DNA from: Brevibacterium sp. UCMA 11754
GTDB lineage: Bacteria > Actinomycetota > Actinomycetes > Actinomycetales > Brevibacteriaceae
Direction: 5' to 3'
Assembly (NCBI RefSeq): GCF_021532275.1
Contig: NZ_JACBOT010000021.1
Location: forward strand, 124,001 to 188,000
DNA length: 64,000 bases
The stretch's first letter is position 1, and each line of letters starts with the position of its first letter. Positions 35,595-44,360 of the stretch are shown here, one piece after another. The position numbers and the translations under genes are program-made. The notes under the pieces were generated by a model. It worked only from the letters and a program-made list of their open reading frames with translations, was not told where the DNA came from and did not search any database.

Positions 35595-36308
35595 GTGGAC
35601 TACCCGAGCAGAACAAGCAAAAATGTCTACGTGCCCACCCCCATTCGGCGCCCCTCTGCTGAGGTTTCGCGCGCGCTCAGCCCGAACCAGGTCACCCCTG
35701 GTCAGAAGTCGCGCCCGCGCTCAATCTGCAGAACAGTGATCGCAACCGTCCTTGCGACGCTCACACTGGCGGGCATGACCGCATGCGGTCCGGACAGGGG
35801 ATTGCGGGTCGAACCTGAAGGTAAGGCATCCCCCTCATTGTTCGAACCTGCCAACAAAGATTCGGGTCCACCCGACGATCCCTTCTCGCTCAAGGAGATC
35901 CGCAAGCTCATCATGGACGCTTCGGGAGTCGCAGTGACGGGGAAGGCGACAGAGTCTGCGCAGGTCGTCGCCGACTGCAAGGAATGTCTCAAATTCTCAA
36001 CACCCTTCCTCAGTGACGATAAGAGGTTCCAACTCGTCACCGTGGCCAATCCGCAGCAGAAGAGCGAGATCGTTGCGGGCGCCGTCATCAGCGAAAAGGA
36101 CGGCGAACCACGCCTTGAACTGATCGCCACCGGCAACCAGCTGAAACTCAGCCCAGGTAAGAATGGGACACTGGTAGTGCAGGAGGCGATGTACGCCGAT
36201 GGTGACGATGCCTGCTGCCCTTCGGGTTGGTCGGTGCAGGTCTTCCGCCTGCATGAAGGTAGGTTTGAACCGGGTCAACGCTTCACGCGGCTTAATGGAG
36301 AAACGTAA
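35595..36308 (+). CDS. Lipoprotein of unknown function, first gene of a two-component operon
   Basis: A 237-residue frame from a GTG at 35595; the true start is uncertain and could be the GTG at 35631. A signal peptide (hydrophobic VIATVLATLTLAGMTAC) ends in a lipobox-like MTAC, so the mature protein would be anchored to the outer face of the membrane. The rest is a small soluble domain with a CKEC pair and a CC pair. Its TAA overlaps the ATG of the response-regulator gene (TAATG). Lipoprotein-regulator-kinase order recalls cseA-cseB-cseC of Streptomyces, where CseA modulates the kinase. Confidence 0.75.
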   Translation: MDYPSRTSKNVYVPTPIRRPSAEVSRALSPNQVTPGQKSRPRSICRTVIATVLATLTLAGMTACGPDRGLRVEPEGKASPSLFEPANKDSGPPDDPFSLKEIRKLIMDASGVAVTGKATESAQVVADCKECLKFSTPFLSDDKRFQLVTVANPQQKSEIVAGAVISEKDGEPRLELIATGNQLKLSPGKNGTLVVQEAMYADGDDACCPSGWSVQVFRLHEGRFEPGQRFTRLNGET

Positions 36309-37324
36309 TGCATATTGTTCTGGTTGAGGATGACGAGGTCATCCGGGAGACAACCCAGATCGGCCTGGAACGGTTCGATTACACGGTGTCGGCATTCGCC
36401 GACGGTCGTGAGGGGTACGAGTTCGTCGCTGCACATGGTGCCGACGTTCTGCTCCTCGACCTCATGCTGCCCACAATGAACGGCGCATCCATCTGCCGGG
36501 CCGTGCGCGAGCGGTCCACCATTCCCATCATCATCATCTCCGCACGCTCGGATGCGATCGACATCGTCCAGGCACTCGAAGCCGGAGCCGACGACTATCT
36601 CACCAAGCCTTTCGACATGCAGGTGCTCAACGCCCGCATCCGCGCCGTCGTCCGCCGCTTCATCACCACCGGCACCGACAAACTCGGCTACTCCCCGACC
36701 ACCGAAATGGACGAGGAGCACGAAACCGTGATCGGCCCCGGCGGCATGATCACCGGGGACGGAATCCCCGAGGTGCTCGGAGCCAGTCCCGGCATGGACA
36801 CCCGCGAACGCCTCAAGGCCCAGCTGGAGTCCGATGACACGTTCCTGGGCGCGGGCGGAAAATTCACCTCGGGGGACTTGAATGACAGCGGCAACGAACA
36901 GATGATCGGCGGCGATGTCACCGTCCCTCCCCGCCCTGACAGCTCACCGGCCATGCAGTCGGGCTCCAGCCAGGGCGGCTACACGGGTACGGGCGCGAAC
37001 AACAACGGCAGCGCCGAGTCTGACCGCGAGCTCGGCCCGTTCCGGACGCGGCTGGGTTCCCTGGTCCTCGACACCGGTCGCCTGACCGTGGAGATCGACG
37101 GCGAGGAAGTCCACCTCACCCCCACCGAGCTGCGAGTCCTCCTGCTCCTGACCGAACAGCCCGAGCACGTCTACTCCCGTGAGAAGATCGCCTTCACCGT
37201 GTGGGGCTATGAATGGGCCGGCGACTCCCGTGTCGTCGACGTCCACATCCAGCGCCTGCGGAAGAAGATCGGCGCCAACATGATCGAGACCGTCCGCGGA
37301 TTCGGATACCGCTTCGCGGGCTGA
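36308..37324 (+). CDS. OmpR-family response regulator with an unusually long linker
   Basis: A 338-residue regulator. The receiver domain (1-118) has VEDDE, phospho-acceptor Asp51 in LLLDLMLPTMNG and KPFDM. The winged helix (about 235-338) has the PTELRVLLLL, VDVHIQRLRKKIG and TVRGFGYRF signatures. Typical family length is about 225-240; the extra ~115 residues form a Gly/Ser/Asp/Pro-rich, disordered linker between the domains (about 119-234). Its start overlaps the lipoprotein stop, and the kinase gene follows after 4 bp, so all three are co-expressed. Confidence 0.9.
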   Translation: MHIVLVEDDEVIRETTQIGLERFDYTVSAFADGREGYEFVAAHGADVLLLDLMLPTMNGASICRAVRERSTIPIIIISARSDAIDIVQALEAGADDYLTKPFDMQVLNARIRAVVRRFITTGTDKLGYSPTTEMDEEHETVIGPGGMITGDGIPEVLGASPGMDTRERLKAQLESDDTFLGAGGKFTSGDLNDSGNEQMIGGDVTVPPRPDSSPAMQSGSSQGGYTGTGANNNGSAESDRELGPFRTRLGSLVLDTGRLTVEIDGEEVHLTPTELRVLLLLTEQPEHVYSREKIAFTVWGYEWAGDSRVVDVHIQRLRKKIGANMIETVRGFGYRFAG

Positions 37325-37328
37325 TCCC

Positions 37329-38609
37329 ATGTCACTGCGCTGGAAGATCTCCCTTCTCATCGTTGCCTCGGTCATCATCGCCGTGCTCTCCTGCTCCATC
37401 GTGCTGCGCCAGTCCGCGGCCCGTGCCGAGGATGACCGCATGCGCTCAACCGTGACCGAGCAGCTCGCGAACTCCGTCGCCATCTTCTCCGAGACCGGAG
37501 TGCTCACCCTCAACGCCCGCATCGATGACCCTGCTCTGCCCAAGGATGCACGCGCCCAGGCGCTCAAGGGCCAGAGCGTGACGATGCGCTCCGAGGTTGA
37601 TGGTGAGGAGATCGTGTGGGCGGCCGCCCCGATGGAGGTCGGCACCCACACCGTGGTGATCTCCGTGCGCGCTTCGACCAAGGACAGTCAGGAGCTCATC
37701 GGCCGCATCGACCAGGCTCTGCTGGTGGGAATGGTCGGCTCCTCGCTGGTCGTCGGCGGTGTCGGCTCCATCGTGGCAGGGCGCATCTCACGCAGGCTGA
37801 CTCTGGGCGCCCAGGCCGCGCGGAAGATCGCGGCCGGAGATACGAGCATCAGGATCGCCGATGTCGTCGACGACACGGACCAGGAGGTCGCGGCCTTCGC
37901 CTCGGCGGTCGACACAGCCGTGACACGGCTGACTGAGCGCATCGACTCCGAGCAGCGCTTCACTGCGGACCTGGCGCACGAGATGCGGACTCCGCTGACC
38001 GGCCTCGTCAACGCGGCCAACCTGCTCGAAGAGGATTCGCGTCCTGCCGAGCTCGTCAAGGATCGGGTGAAGCGCATGCAGGTTCTCGTCGAAGACCTGC
38101 TCGAAGTCTCGCGCCTCGATGCGGGTCGAGCGAACCCCGAGTTCACCCGCGTCAACATCGACCAGACGGTCCAGTCGCTGTTGGGCACGATGACGGCCTC
38201 CGGTGCTCTGGGCGGTCACGAGATCGACACCCAGTACGCGGCACTGAATTCGACGCTGGTCACCGATGTCCGGCGGTTCGAACGCATCATCACCAACCTG
38301 CTCGTCAATGCGATCAAGCACGGCGGGGATCCGATCCGCCTGGAGACGAGCACCCGGAGCATCACGATCACCGACTCCGGTTCCGGCTACCCACCCGACA
38401 TCGTCAACACCGGGCCGACCCGCTTCGTCTCCGCCGGTGGCGGCGGCATGGGCCTGGGACTCGTCATCGCACAGGGGCAGGCCCGTCTGCTGGGCATTCG
38501 CCTGATCTTCAGCAATGATCCGATCACCGGTGGTGCACGCACCGAGGCGGTCTTCCCGGACCCCGAGGCACAGGACTTAGCGCTCCAGCAGTATCTCGAA
38601 TCTGCCTGA
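37329..38609 (+). CDS. Sensor histidine kinase
   Basis: A 426-residue membrane kinase. Helix 1 is at about 8-27 and helix 2 at about 131-151, around a short extracytoplasmic domain (about 28-130), followed by a HAMP linker. The H-box RFTADLAHEMRTPLTGL has His218. An ATPase domain has NLLVNAIKHGG (N-box) and a GGGMGLGLVIAQG G-box; the usual DxGxG motif appears as DSGSGYPPD. It ends the lipoprotein-regulator-kinase operon. The short outer domain could interact with the lipoprotein. Confidence 0.9.
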   Translation: MSLRWKISLLIVASVIIAVLSCSIVLRQSAARAEDDRMRSTVTEQLANSVAIFSETGVLTLNARIDDPALPKDARAQALKGQSVTMRSEVDGEEIVWAAAPMEVGTHTVVISVRASTKDSQELIGRIDQALLVGMVGSSLVVGGVGSIVAGRISRRLTLGAQAARKIAAGDTSIRIADVVDDTDQEVAAFASAVDTAVTRLTERIDSEQRFTADLAHEMRTPLTGLVNAANLLEEDSRPAELVKDRVKRMQVLVEDLLEVSRLDAGRANPEFTRVNIDQTVQSLLGTMTASGALGGHEIDTQYAALNSTLVTDVRRFERIITNLLVNAIKHGGDPIRLETSTRSITITDSGSGYPPDIVNTGPTRFVSAGGGGMGLGLVIAQGQARLLGIRLIFSNDPITGGARTEAVFPDPEAQDLALQQYLESA

Positions 38610-38833
38610 GGTTTCAGCAGGGCTGCTTCGCATGGCCCACGGCACCCATTGGCCACTGTTGGACAGCTTCTGGAAGGCAGCAGTCGGTGCGTGGTTGCGT
38701 GGTTACGCAGTCGCGTCATTGTGGAGTTGCATGCGATTTCGTGGGAAATTTCGAACGCGAGCCAACAATGGCGGTACGCACAATGGCGGTTGCCCAGACC
38801 GCGTGGGCCTCGTCCCCGCTGGAATCGCGGTCC

Positions 38834-39430
38834 TCATCCTCGCAGTGCACGTGAGTATCGCCTGCGGTAGATGATCTGGGCGAGGCGGACGAAGGGCTCC
38901 CCGAGGCGCCAGATTCCCATTCCCGCTCGTGAGACGGAGCGCAGCACAAGGAAGACTCGATCATCGTCAGCGTGGATGAGGATGAATGACTCCTCGCCCG
39001 TGATCGGGTATCCAGGTTTCGTCGCGTAGGTGAAGCCACGTCTTGCTTCAGCCTCGAAGACCTCGATGACGCGGGCCGGCTCGGGCAGGCGGAACGGCCC
39101 GAGCCGCACGAAGATCGTCGGCTCCTGTCCGGCCCGGACCCGCGGGAGGCCCGCGCCGACGCTCGTACCGGCGGCCCTGCCGGCAGCACCCGCAGCGCAG
39201 CTGCTGCCGACGTTCAGGGGGTCTGTGTCGTCCTCCGGAGCCTGCACACCGATGTCGAACCCGCTGCGGATCTTCACCTCCCAATGCAGGAGCTCCTCCG
39301 CGCAGCGATCGAAAGTCTCGCGGCCATGACCGACGAAGTGGGCCGACTCGAAGTGTCGGTAGCCTGCCGGCCGGTCGACCCACCGGGGTGAGAGCGGCTG
39401 AGTCAGTGGTTCATCCGTGGAGGGTGCCAT
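38834..39430 (-). CDS. DUF1990 family protein
   Basis: A 198-residue soluble protein of the DUF1990 family, judged from VDRPAGYRHFESAHFVGHG near the start, the middle FEAEARRGFTYATKPGYPITGEESFIL, and the end LVLRSVSRAG...AQIIYRRRY. Family function unknown. An unusual Ala/Gly-rich insert (CAAGAAGRAAGTSVGAG, about 78-94) is seen. It is read leftwards away from the MaoC gene, and the gap on its other side (38610-38833) holds nothing I recognise. Confidence 0.75.
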   Translation of the reverse strand: MAPSTDEPLTQPLSPRWVDRPAGYRHFESAHFVGHGRETFDRCAEELLHWEVKIRSGFDIGVQAPEDDTDPLNVGSSCAAGAAGRAAGTSVGAGLPRVRAGQEPTIFVRLGPFRLPEPARVIEVFEAEARRGFTYATKPGYPITGEESFILIHADDDRVFLVLRSVSRAGMGIWRLGEPFVRLAQIIYRRRYSRALRG

Positions 39431-39443
39431 ACCCCCAACCTAA

Positions 39444-39494
39444 CCGAATCCCGGACACACCATCGCCATGCCGCTACCGAATCCCGGACACACC
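39444..39494. repeat. 18-bp direct repeat, two copies
   Basis: CCGAATCCCGGACACACC occurs at 39444-39461 and 39477-39494, 33 bp apart, in the shared upstream region of the DUF1990 and MaoC genes. It may be a tandem operator or a small duplication. Confidence 0.55.
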
Positions 39495-39630
39495 GGTGCC
39501 AAATGCGAGGCGAACAAGTAAGGTGCCAAGTACTGACATTCCTTCAATCGAATGTCCGCTAAGAACACGCAAGACGCTCGCCACGCACGACCATCACGCG
39601 CGACCGTCACGGATCAAAGGAGAACCAAGA

Positions 39631-40083
39631 ATGCGCACACTCAATGGAATCGATGAGATCACGTCACTCGTCGGCACCGAGTTGGGCTCGTCCGAGTGGA
39701 CGACGATCGACCAGGCCGCGATCAACACCTTCGCCGATGTCACCGACGATCACCAGTGGATCCACATCGACGAACAGCGCGCGGCAGAGGGCCCCTACGG
39801 TTCGACGATCGTCCACGGCTTCTTCACCCTGTCCCTGATCCCGAAGTTCTCGAGCGAGATCTTCACCATCGAGGGCGTCTCCATCCGCGTCAACTACGGC
39901 CTCAACAAGGTCCGCTTCGCTCAGCCGGTCCCGGTGGGCTCTCGCCTGCGCGGCACCGTCAGCGTCAACGAGGTCATTCCCGGAGACAAGGGCACCCAGG
40001 TCATCCTCAAGCACGTCATCGAGATCGAAGGCGAAGAGCGTCCTGCGTGCATCGCCGAGGTGGTCACCCTCCTCGTCGAGTGA
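39631..40083 (+). CDS. MaoC-like dehydratase (hot-dog fold)
   Basis: A 150-residue hot-dog protein of the (R)-specific enoyl-CoA hydratase group. The hydratase motif D-x4-H and its neighbours are seen in ADVTDDHQWIHID and GSTIVHGFFTLSL. It would add water to an enoyl-CoA, or act as a related NodN-like hydratase. AAAGGAGA precedes the ATG at 39631. The thiolase and acyl-CoA ligase of the window could work in the same pathway, but they are not adjacent. Confidence 0.85.
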   Translation: MRTLNGIDEITSLVGTELGSSEWTTIDQAAINTFADVTDDHQWIHIDEQRAAEGPYGSTIVHGFFTLSLIPKFSSEIFTIEGVSIRVNYGLNKVRFAQPVPVGSRLRGTVSVNEVIPGDKGTQVILKHVIEIEGEERPACIAEVVTLLVE

Positions 40084-40105
40084 GGCTACGCCACCTGCGC
40101 CGAGG

Positions 40106-40144
40106 CACGGGTTGCATGTCGAAAAACACACGCTTGCACCCGTG
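40106..40144. terminator. Hairpin between the convergent MaoC and OtsB-GH15 genes
   Basis: A stem of about 10 bp (CACGGGTTGCA / TGCACCCGTG, one bulge) with an 18-nt loop lies 23 bp after the MaoC stop and 56 bp from the stop of the converging fusion gene. Confidence 0.6.
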
Positions 40145-40199
40145 TATTGACACTCAATCCGTTTCTCGGGTGCCGGTTGCCGGTGACCGTATGCCGTGC

Positions 40200-42845
40200 T
40201 CAGCTGGGGCGGTAGGCGTCGAGCATCTGCGCGACGCGGATGTAGCCCAGGTGAGAGTAGGCCTGCGGGTGATTGCCCAGGTGCATCTCCGCGACCGGAT
40301 CGTATTCCTCGGCCAGCAGTCCGGTGGGCCCCAGCAGGTTGTCCAGCTGACGGAACAGGTCCCAGGCGTCGTCGATGCGTCCGACCTTGATGAAGGCCTC
40401 GATGAGCCAGGTCGTGCAGATGTGGAAGCCGCCCTCAAGACCGGGCAGCCCATCGTCGTAGCGGTAGCGGAAGACCGTCGGACCCACTCGCAGCTCGCGC
40501 TCGATGGCATCGACGGTCGAGACGAAGCGCGGGTCGTCGGCCGGCAGCAGACCGGAGAGCCCCACGAACAGGCACGCCGAGTCGAGGTCGGTCTCACCGT
40601 AGGCAACGGTGAAGGCCCCGACCTCTTCGTTGTACCCGTTCTCGAGCACATCGTGGGCGATCTCCTCGCGCAGCTGCCGCCAGGCGCCGGGAAGTTCGCG
40701 GCCGAAGCGCTCGGCGATCTGCAGCGCCCGATCGACGGTCACCCAGCACATCACACGCGTGTAGACGTTGTGCTTCGGCGGACGCCTGGCCTCCCAGATC
40801 CCGTGATCGGCTTCGAACCACCGTTTGCTCACGGCTTCGACCATCTGACACGTCAGTGTCCAATACGAATCCGGAAGATCGCCGAGGTGTTCGCTGAGTT
40901 CGTTGAGGAGCTCGGTGACCGGGCCGAAGACGTCGAGTTGGACCTGGTGTTCGGCCGCGTTGCCCACCCGAACCGGACGGGATCCCGCGTATCCGGGCAG
41001 GTGGGCCAGCACCGCCTCGGTGGTCAGTGCGGAACCGTCGACGGCGTAGAGCGGGTGGAGCTGCTCGGGGGACACTGTACGGGCCAGGATTCCAGTCAGC
41101 CAGGACAGGAATCCTTCGGCTTCACCGGTGGACCCGAGGGAGAGCAGCGCGCGCACGGTCATCGATCCGTCGCGCAGCCAGGTGTAGCGGTAGTCCCAGT
41201 TGCGCACGCCGCCGATGCCCTCGGGCAGGGAGGTCGTCGGTGCCGCAAGCACCCCTCCGGTCGGTTCGTGGCACAGGGCGCGCAGGGTCACCGCCGAGCG
41301 GATGACCTCTTCGCGGTGGTGGCTGGGGATGTTGAGGGTGTCGACCCAGTTGGTCCAGAAGCTCAGGGCGCGCTGGCGCACATGGTGCTCACCGCCGGTG
41401 GCCATGTAGCGGGCATCGCCGGTGCCGGTGCCGCAGGCCAGAACGAGGACCACGACGCCGCCCGGCATGTCAGAGGGCACGACAACCGCCTCGGCGGTGT
41501 GTGACTGTCCGGTCTCACTGATCTCGAAGTCGACACCGGGCGCGATCAGGGAGATGGGCTCGGAGGTGCCGAGCAGTTGTACGCCGTCGTGGCTGCGGAT
41601 CATGCGCGTCGGAACGGTGGCGTAGTCCAGTCGTGGGGCGAAGCGGATCCGGGCCGCGGTGTCGCCGGTGAGCACGCGCACGACGATGGTGTCGTCGCTG
41701 TTGGCGTCGACCGGGGCGAGGTAGTCGATGCAGTTCAGGCCCGGCCAGCGGGTCTCCAGGAGCGTGGAGTGGGTGAGGTAGCGCTGTGTCAGCGGGGCGG
41801 TGCCGGCTTCGGTGTCGACGGCGAAGAATCCGGCAGCCTCGGCGCCGAGGATTTCGGAGAACATCGACGAGGAATGCGGCAGCGGGTGCGGCATCCAGCA
41901 GATGCTGCCGAAAGGGTCGACCAGTGCCGTCGACTGCCCGTTGCCCAGCAGACTGTGCCGGTGGATCGGGGTCGCGCGTCTGCCGAACAGCCAGGATTTG
42001 CGCAGCTCGTAGATCGCGGCGAGGACGACGGAGACCTCCTCCGGAGAGCTGATCGGGAAGTCCGCGTGCGTCTCTGCAGAGTCGCGGCCCACCTTGAGCC
42101 CCAGGTCAGCCTCCCCTAGCGTTTCGAGGGCGAATTCGTCCGCGGTGTCATCGCCGATGAACACGACCACCTGTGCCCCGGTCTGCTCCCGAAGACGCTG
42201 CAGAGCCTCGGCCTTCGAAGAGGGGACGACCGAGAGGTCGATGACCTGCTTGCCCCGAGTCGGAAAGATCGCGTGAGTGTCAACGAGTTCATCCACTGCG
42301 GATTCGACCTTGTGGCGTTCTGCCTCGTCGAGCCCGCGCAGGTGGACGGCCGCACCGGTGGTCTTGTGTTCGATGATCGTCGTCGGCAGCGTCTGGAACA
42401 GGTCTCGCCGGAGGCCGTCGAGAGCCGTGCGCTGCTCCGGATCGAGGCTGTCGATGGCGACAGTGTCCGTCTCTCCGCCGTGGGAGCCGAAGAGGTGGAC
42501 CTCCCGGGGCAGCCGTGACATCGCCGCGAGATCGCGGAGGCTGCGACCGGAGATCACCCCCGCCGAGGTGGACGGGAGCAGAGCGAGCGCGCGCAGTGAG
42601 TCGACCGAGGAGTCCAGCGGGAAGGCCTGGCCGGGGAGGTCGACGATCGGCGCGATGGTGCCGTCGTAGTCGGTGGCGATGAGGAGTGAGGGTGAACGGG
42701 AGACTTCGAAGAGTCGGCGGAAGAGCTCCGGGGAGAGTTCGCGGCTGGCTTCGGCCAGGTCGCCCAGGAGTCCCGAGGAGCTGACGGAGGCGGCGATGGG
42801 TGTAAGTGGGGAAAGATTCTCGTAGTCGTGCTCGACGGTACTCAT
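40200..42845 (-). CDS. Trehalose-6-phosphate phosphatase / GH15 glycosidase fusion
   Basis: An 881-residue, two-part protein. The N-terminal 285 residues are an OtsB-like HAD phosphatase: ATDYDGTIAPI with Asp59 (nucleophile) and Asp61, SGRSLRDLA, and GDDTADEFALE near 240. From about 290 on it is a GH15 (glucoamylase-like) domain with GGVRNWDYRYTWLRDGS, HGIWEARRPP and LLAEEYDP (likely catalytic Glu). GH15 includes the mycobacterial trehalase, so one chain may both make and split trehalose; that substrate is inferred. No otsA is nearby. The Trp/Tyr-rich (alpha/alpha)6-barrel is complete. Confidence 0.88.
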   Translation of the reverse strand: MSTVEHDYENLSPLTPIAASVSSSGLLGDLAEASRELSPELFRRLFEVSRSPSLLIATDYDGTIAPIVDLPGQAFPLDSSVDSLRALALLPSTSAGVISGRSLRDLAAMSRLPREVHLFGSHGGETDTVAIDSLDPEQRTALDGLRRDLFQTLPTTIIEHKTTGAAVHLRGLDEAERHKVESAVDELVDTHAIFPTRGKQVIDLSVVPSSKAEALQRLREQTGAQVVVFIGDDTADEFALETLGEADLGLKVGRDSAETHADFPISSPEEVSVVLAAIYELRKSWLFGRRATPIHRHSLLGNGQSTALVDPFGSICWMPHPLPHSSSMFSEILGAEAAGFFAVDTEAGTAPLTQRYLTHSTLLETRWPGLNCIDYLAPVDANSDDTIVVRVLTGDTAARIRFAPRLDYATVPTRMIRSHDGVQLLGTSEPISLIAPGVDFEISETGQSHTAEAVVVPSDMPGGVVVLVLACGTGTGDARYMATGGEHHVRQRALSFWTNWVDTLNIPSHHREEVIRSAVTLRALCHEPTGGVLAAPTTSLPEGIGGVRNWDYRYTWLRDGSMTVRALLSLGSTGEAEGFLSWLTGILARTVSPEQLHPLYAVDGSALTTEAVLAHLPGYAGSRPVRVGNAAEHQVQLDVFGPVTELLNELSEHLGDLPDSYWTLTCQMVEAVSKRWFEADHGIWEARRPPKHNVYTRVMCWVTVDRALQIAERFGRELPGAWRQLREEIAHDVLENGYNEEVGAFTVAYGETDLDSACLFVGLSGLLPADDPRFVSTVDAIERELRVGPTVFRYRYDDGLPGLEGGFHICTTWLIEAFIKVGRIDDAWDLFRQLDNLLGPTGLLAEEYDPVAEMHLGNHPQAYSHLGYIRVAQMLDAYRPS

Positions 42846-42916
42846 CTCACCTCGGTCTTCTCGAGTTCGGCTGGGGGCGTCGGGTGACGTGGTCTTCGGC
42901 GGCTGCCCGGCGAATG

Positions 42917-43654
42917 TCAGTTCTTGTCGTCGGGAGTGTCGGGAGAGTCTGGTGTGTCGGATGCGTCGGGGGTGTCGGATGCGTCTGGATCATCAGTCTC
43001 GGCTGCGGGGAGGCCCTCGACGAATGTCTCGTTGCCGGCTGCGATCTGCTTGGCTTTGCTGATGCGCGAGTAGCCGCCGATGATGAAGATGACGCCGGCG
43101 ATGAGCGTGGCCACACCGGTGAAGCCGAGGATCCACAGCGCACCGAATCCGTCTCCGAAGATGAGGATCACGCCGAGCAGCACATGGCAGGCCGCCGCGA
43201 TGAGGAAGTCCGAGGCCATCGGGTGGGACTTGAGCTGACGGTAGTTGTACAGCTCGATGAGTCCGTGGAGCAGGGCCCAGATGCTCATTGCCGCGCGCAG
43301 TTCCGCGGGTTGGTCTGCAAGGAACAGAAACACGATCGCGGGGATCGTGATGACAGCTTGGCCGTAGACCGCGGTGCGCACGCTCAGCGGCGAGCGGAGT
43401 GCTTGGTAGACAAGGGCCAGGGCGAACAGCACGAGGTAGCTGATGGACAGGATGTCGACGATGTCGACGCCCATCGACAGGTGTTTGGGGCTTGCCGCAT
43501 CACGTGGCCAGAAGACCGTCGCGAAGCCGAAGGCGACGCCGAGGATTCCGCGGACGACCATCGGAGCACCGAGCGCTTTCGACTCGGAGATGGCCTGGGG
43601 CAGTGCTTCAGGTCGCGGTTGCGTGGGCTCGGTGCGCGGTTCGTCGGTACTCAT
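42917..43654 (-). CDS. DUF308/HdeD-like membrane protein with an Asp/Thr/Pro repeat tail
   Basis: A 245-residue protein with about six transmembrane segments in paired helices (for example LSISYLVLFALALVYQ and AVITIPAIVFLFL), as in HdeD-like DUF308 proteins. The cytoplasmic C-terminus is a tandem of D-T-P-D-(A/S)-S-D units encoded by short direct DNA repeats at about 42930-42985. Start is ATG at 43654 or a GTG one codon upstream. Function unknown; HdeD relatives are linked to acid or envelope stress. Confidence 0.7.
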   Translation of the reverse strand: MSTDEPRTEPTQPRPEALPQAISESKALGAPMVVRGILGVAFGFATVFWPRDAASPKHLSMGVDIVDILSISYLVLFALALVYQALRSPLSVRTAVYGQAVITIPAIVFLFLADQPAELRAAMSIWALLHGLIELYNYRQLKSHPMASDFLIAAACHVLLGVILIFGDGFGALWILGFTGVATLIAGVIFIIGGYSRISKAKQIAAGNETFVEGLPAAETDDPDASDTPDASDTPDSPDTPDDKN

Positions 43655-43724
43655 CACACCACCAGTTTAGGTCTCTCACCTGAGTCTGTCTGGCACCGGG
43701 CACCACACTGGCAATTCATGTCTT

Positions 43725-43738
43725 TACGTAATTACGTA
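43725..43738. promoter_or_regulatory. Perfect 14-bp palindrome in the promoter of the ArsR-like gene
   Basis: TACGTAATTACGTA is self-complementary and overlaps the spacer of a promoter with -35 TTTACG (43723-43728) and -10 TATTAT (43746-43751), 17 bp apart. It is probably the operator of the regulator next to it. The -10 ends 7 bp before the ATG at 43758. Confidence 0.65.
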
Positions 43739-43757
43739 TATTCTGTATTATGATGCT

Positions 43758-44330
43758 ATGAGTACCCCGTCGAAGGATGATTCAATGAGCACAGTCGAGG
43801 CCCGCCTGGCAGAGCTCGAGCGCAAGGTCGCCGACCTGGAGAATGCCGCGGTCTTACCTGCTGCTTCTGCCGAGGCTGCTGTTGACCCTGCCCCAAGCCG
43901 ACGACCGGCCCGAGCTGCCGAGGACGATACCTTCTGGGCCCTCAACGGCCTCCTCGACCATGCGGGAGACGAAGGTGGTGTCGTCTACACCGGTCACATC
44001 ACCCCACCCGGCGCCGAGTCCCCGGTTTCCTGGCAGATGGGTCTGCCCTCCGCTGCACTTGAAGACCTCAACTTCGCCGAGGCGGCCCCTGCCCTGGCAG
44101 CACTGGGCCACCCAGTCCGACTTGAGCTCCTGCAAGCGGTCTACGAGGGCACGACCACTGTGTCCCAGCTCGGCCAGGACGACCGATTCGGCACAACCGG
44201 CCAGATCTACCACCACGTCCACGCCCTCGCCGGAGCCGGCTGGCTCGAGAATTCTCGGCGCGGGCATTGGAGGGTCCCTGGTCAGAAGATCATCCCCCTG
44301 CTCACGCTCATCCTCATCGGCACCCACTGA
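43758..44330 (+). CDS. ArsR-like winged-helix regulator
   Basis: A 190-residue protein. The N-terminus is a short coiled coil (VEARLAELERKVADLENA), then an Ala/Pro-rich linker. The C-terminus (about 105-190) is a winged helix with the ArsR-like core LAALGHPVRLELLQAVYEG and the recognition region GTTGQIYHHVHALAGAGWL. Two starts are possible. The ATG at 43758 would give a leaderless message; the ATG at 43785 follows AAGGATG. It heads a probable operon with the serine hydrolase (30 bp on) and the small membrane ORFs. Confidence 0.75.
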   Translation: MSTPSKDDSMSTVEARLAELERKVADLENAAVLPAASAEAAVDPAPSRRPARAAEDDTFWALNGLLDHAGDEGGVVYTGHITPPGAESPVSWQMGLPSAALEDLNFAEAAPALAALGHPVRLELLQAVYEGTTTVSQLGQDDRFGTTGQIYHHVHALAGAGWLENSRRGHWRVPGQKIIPLLTLILIGTH

Positions 44331-44360
44331 CACCGCACTGACCTTGGAACAGGACAGCAA

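Noticed and set aside
39696..41504. 602-codon plus-strand frame
   Set aside because: Out of frame through the MaoC gene, a hairpin and the antisense of OtsB-GH15; product is Arg/Gly/His-rich.
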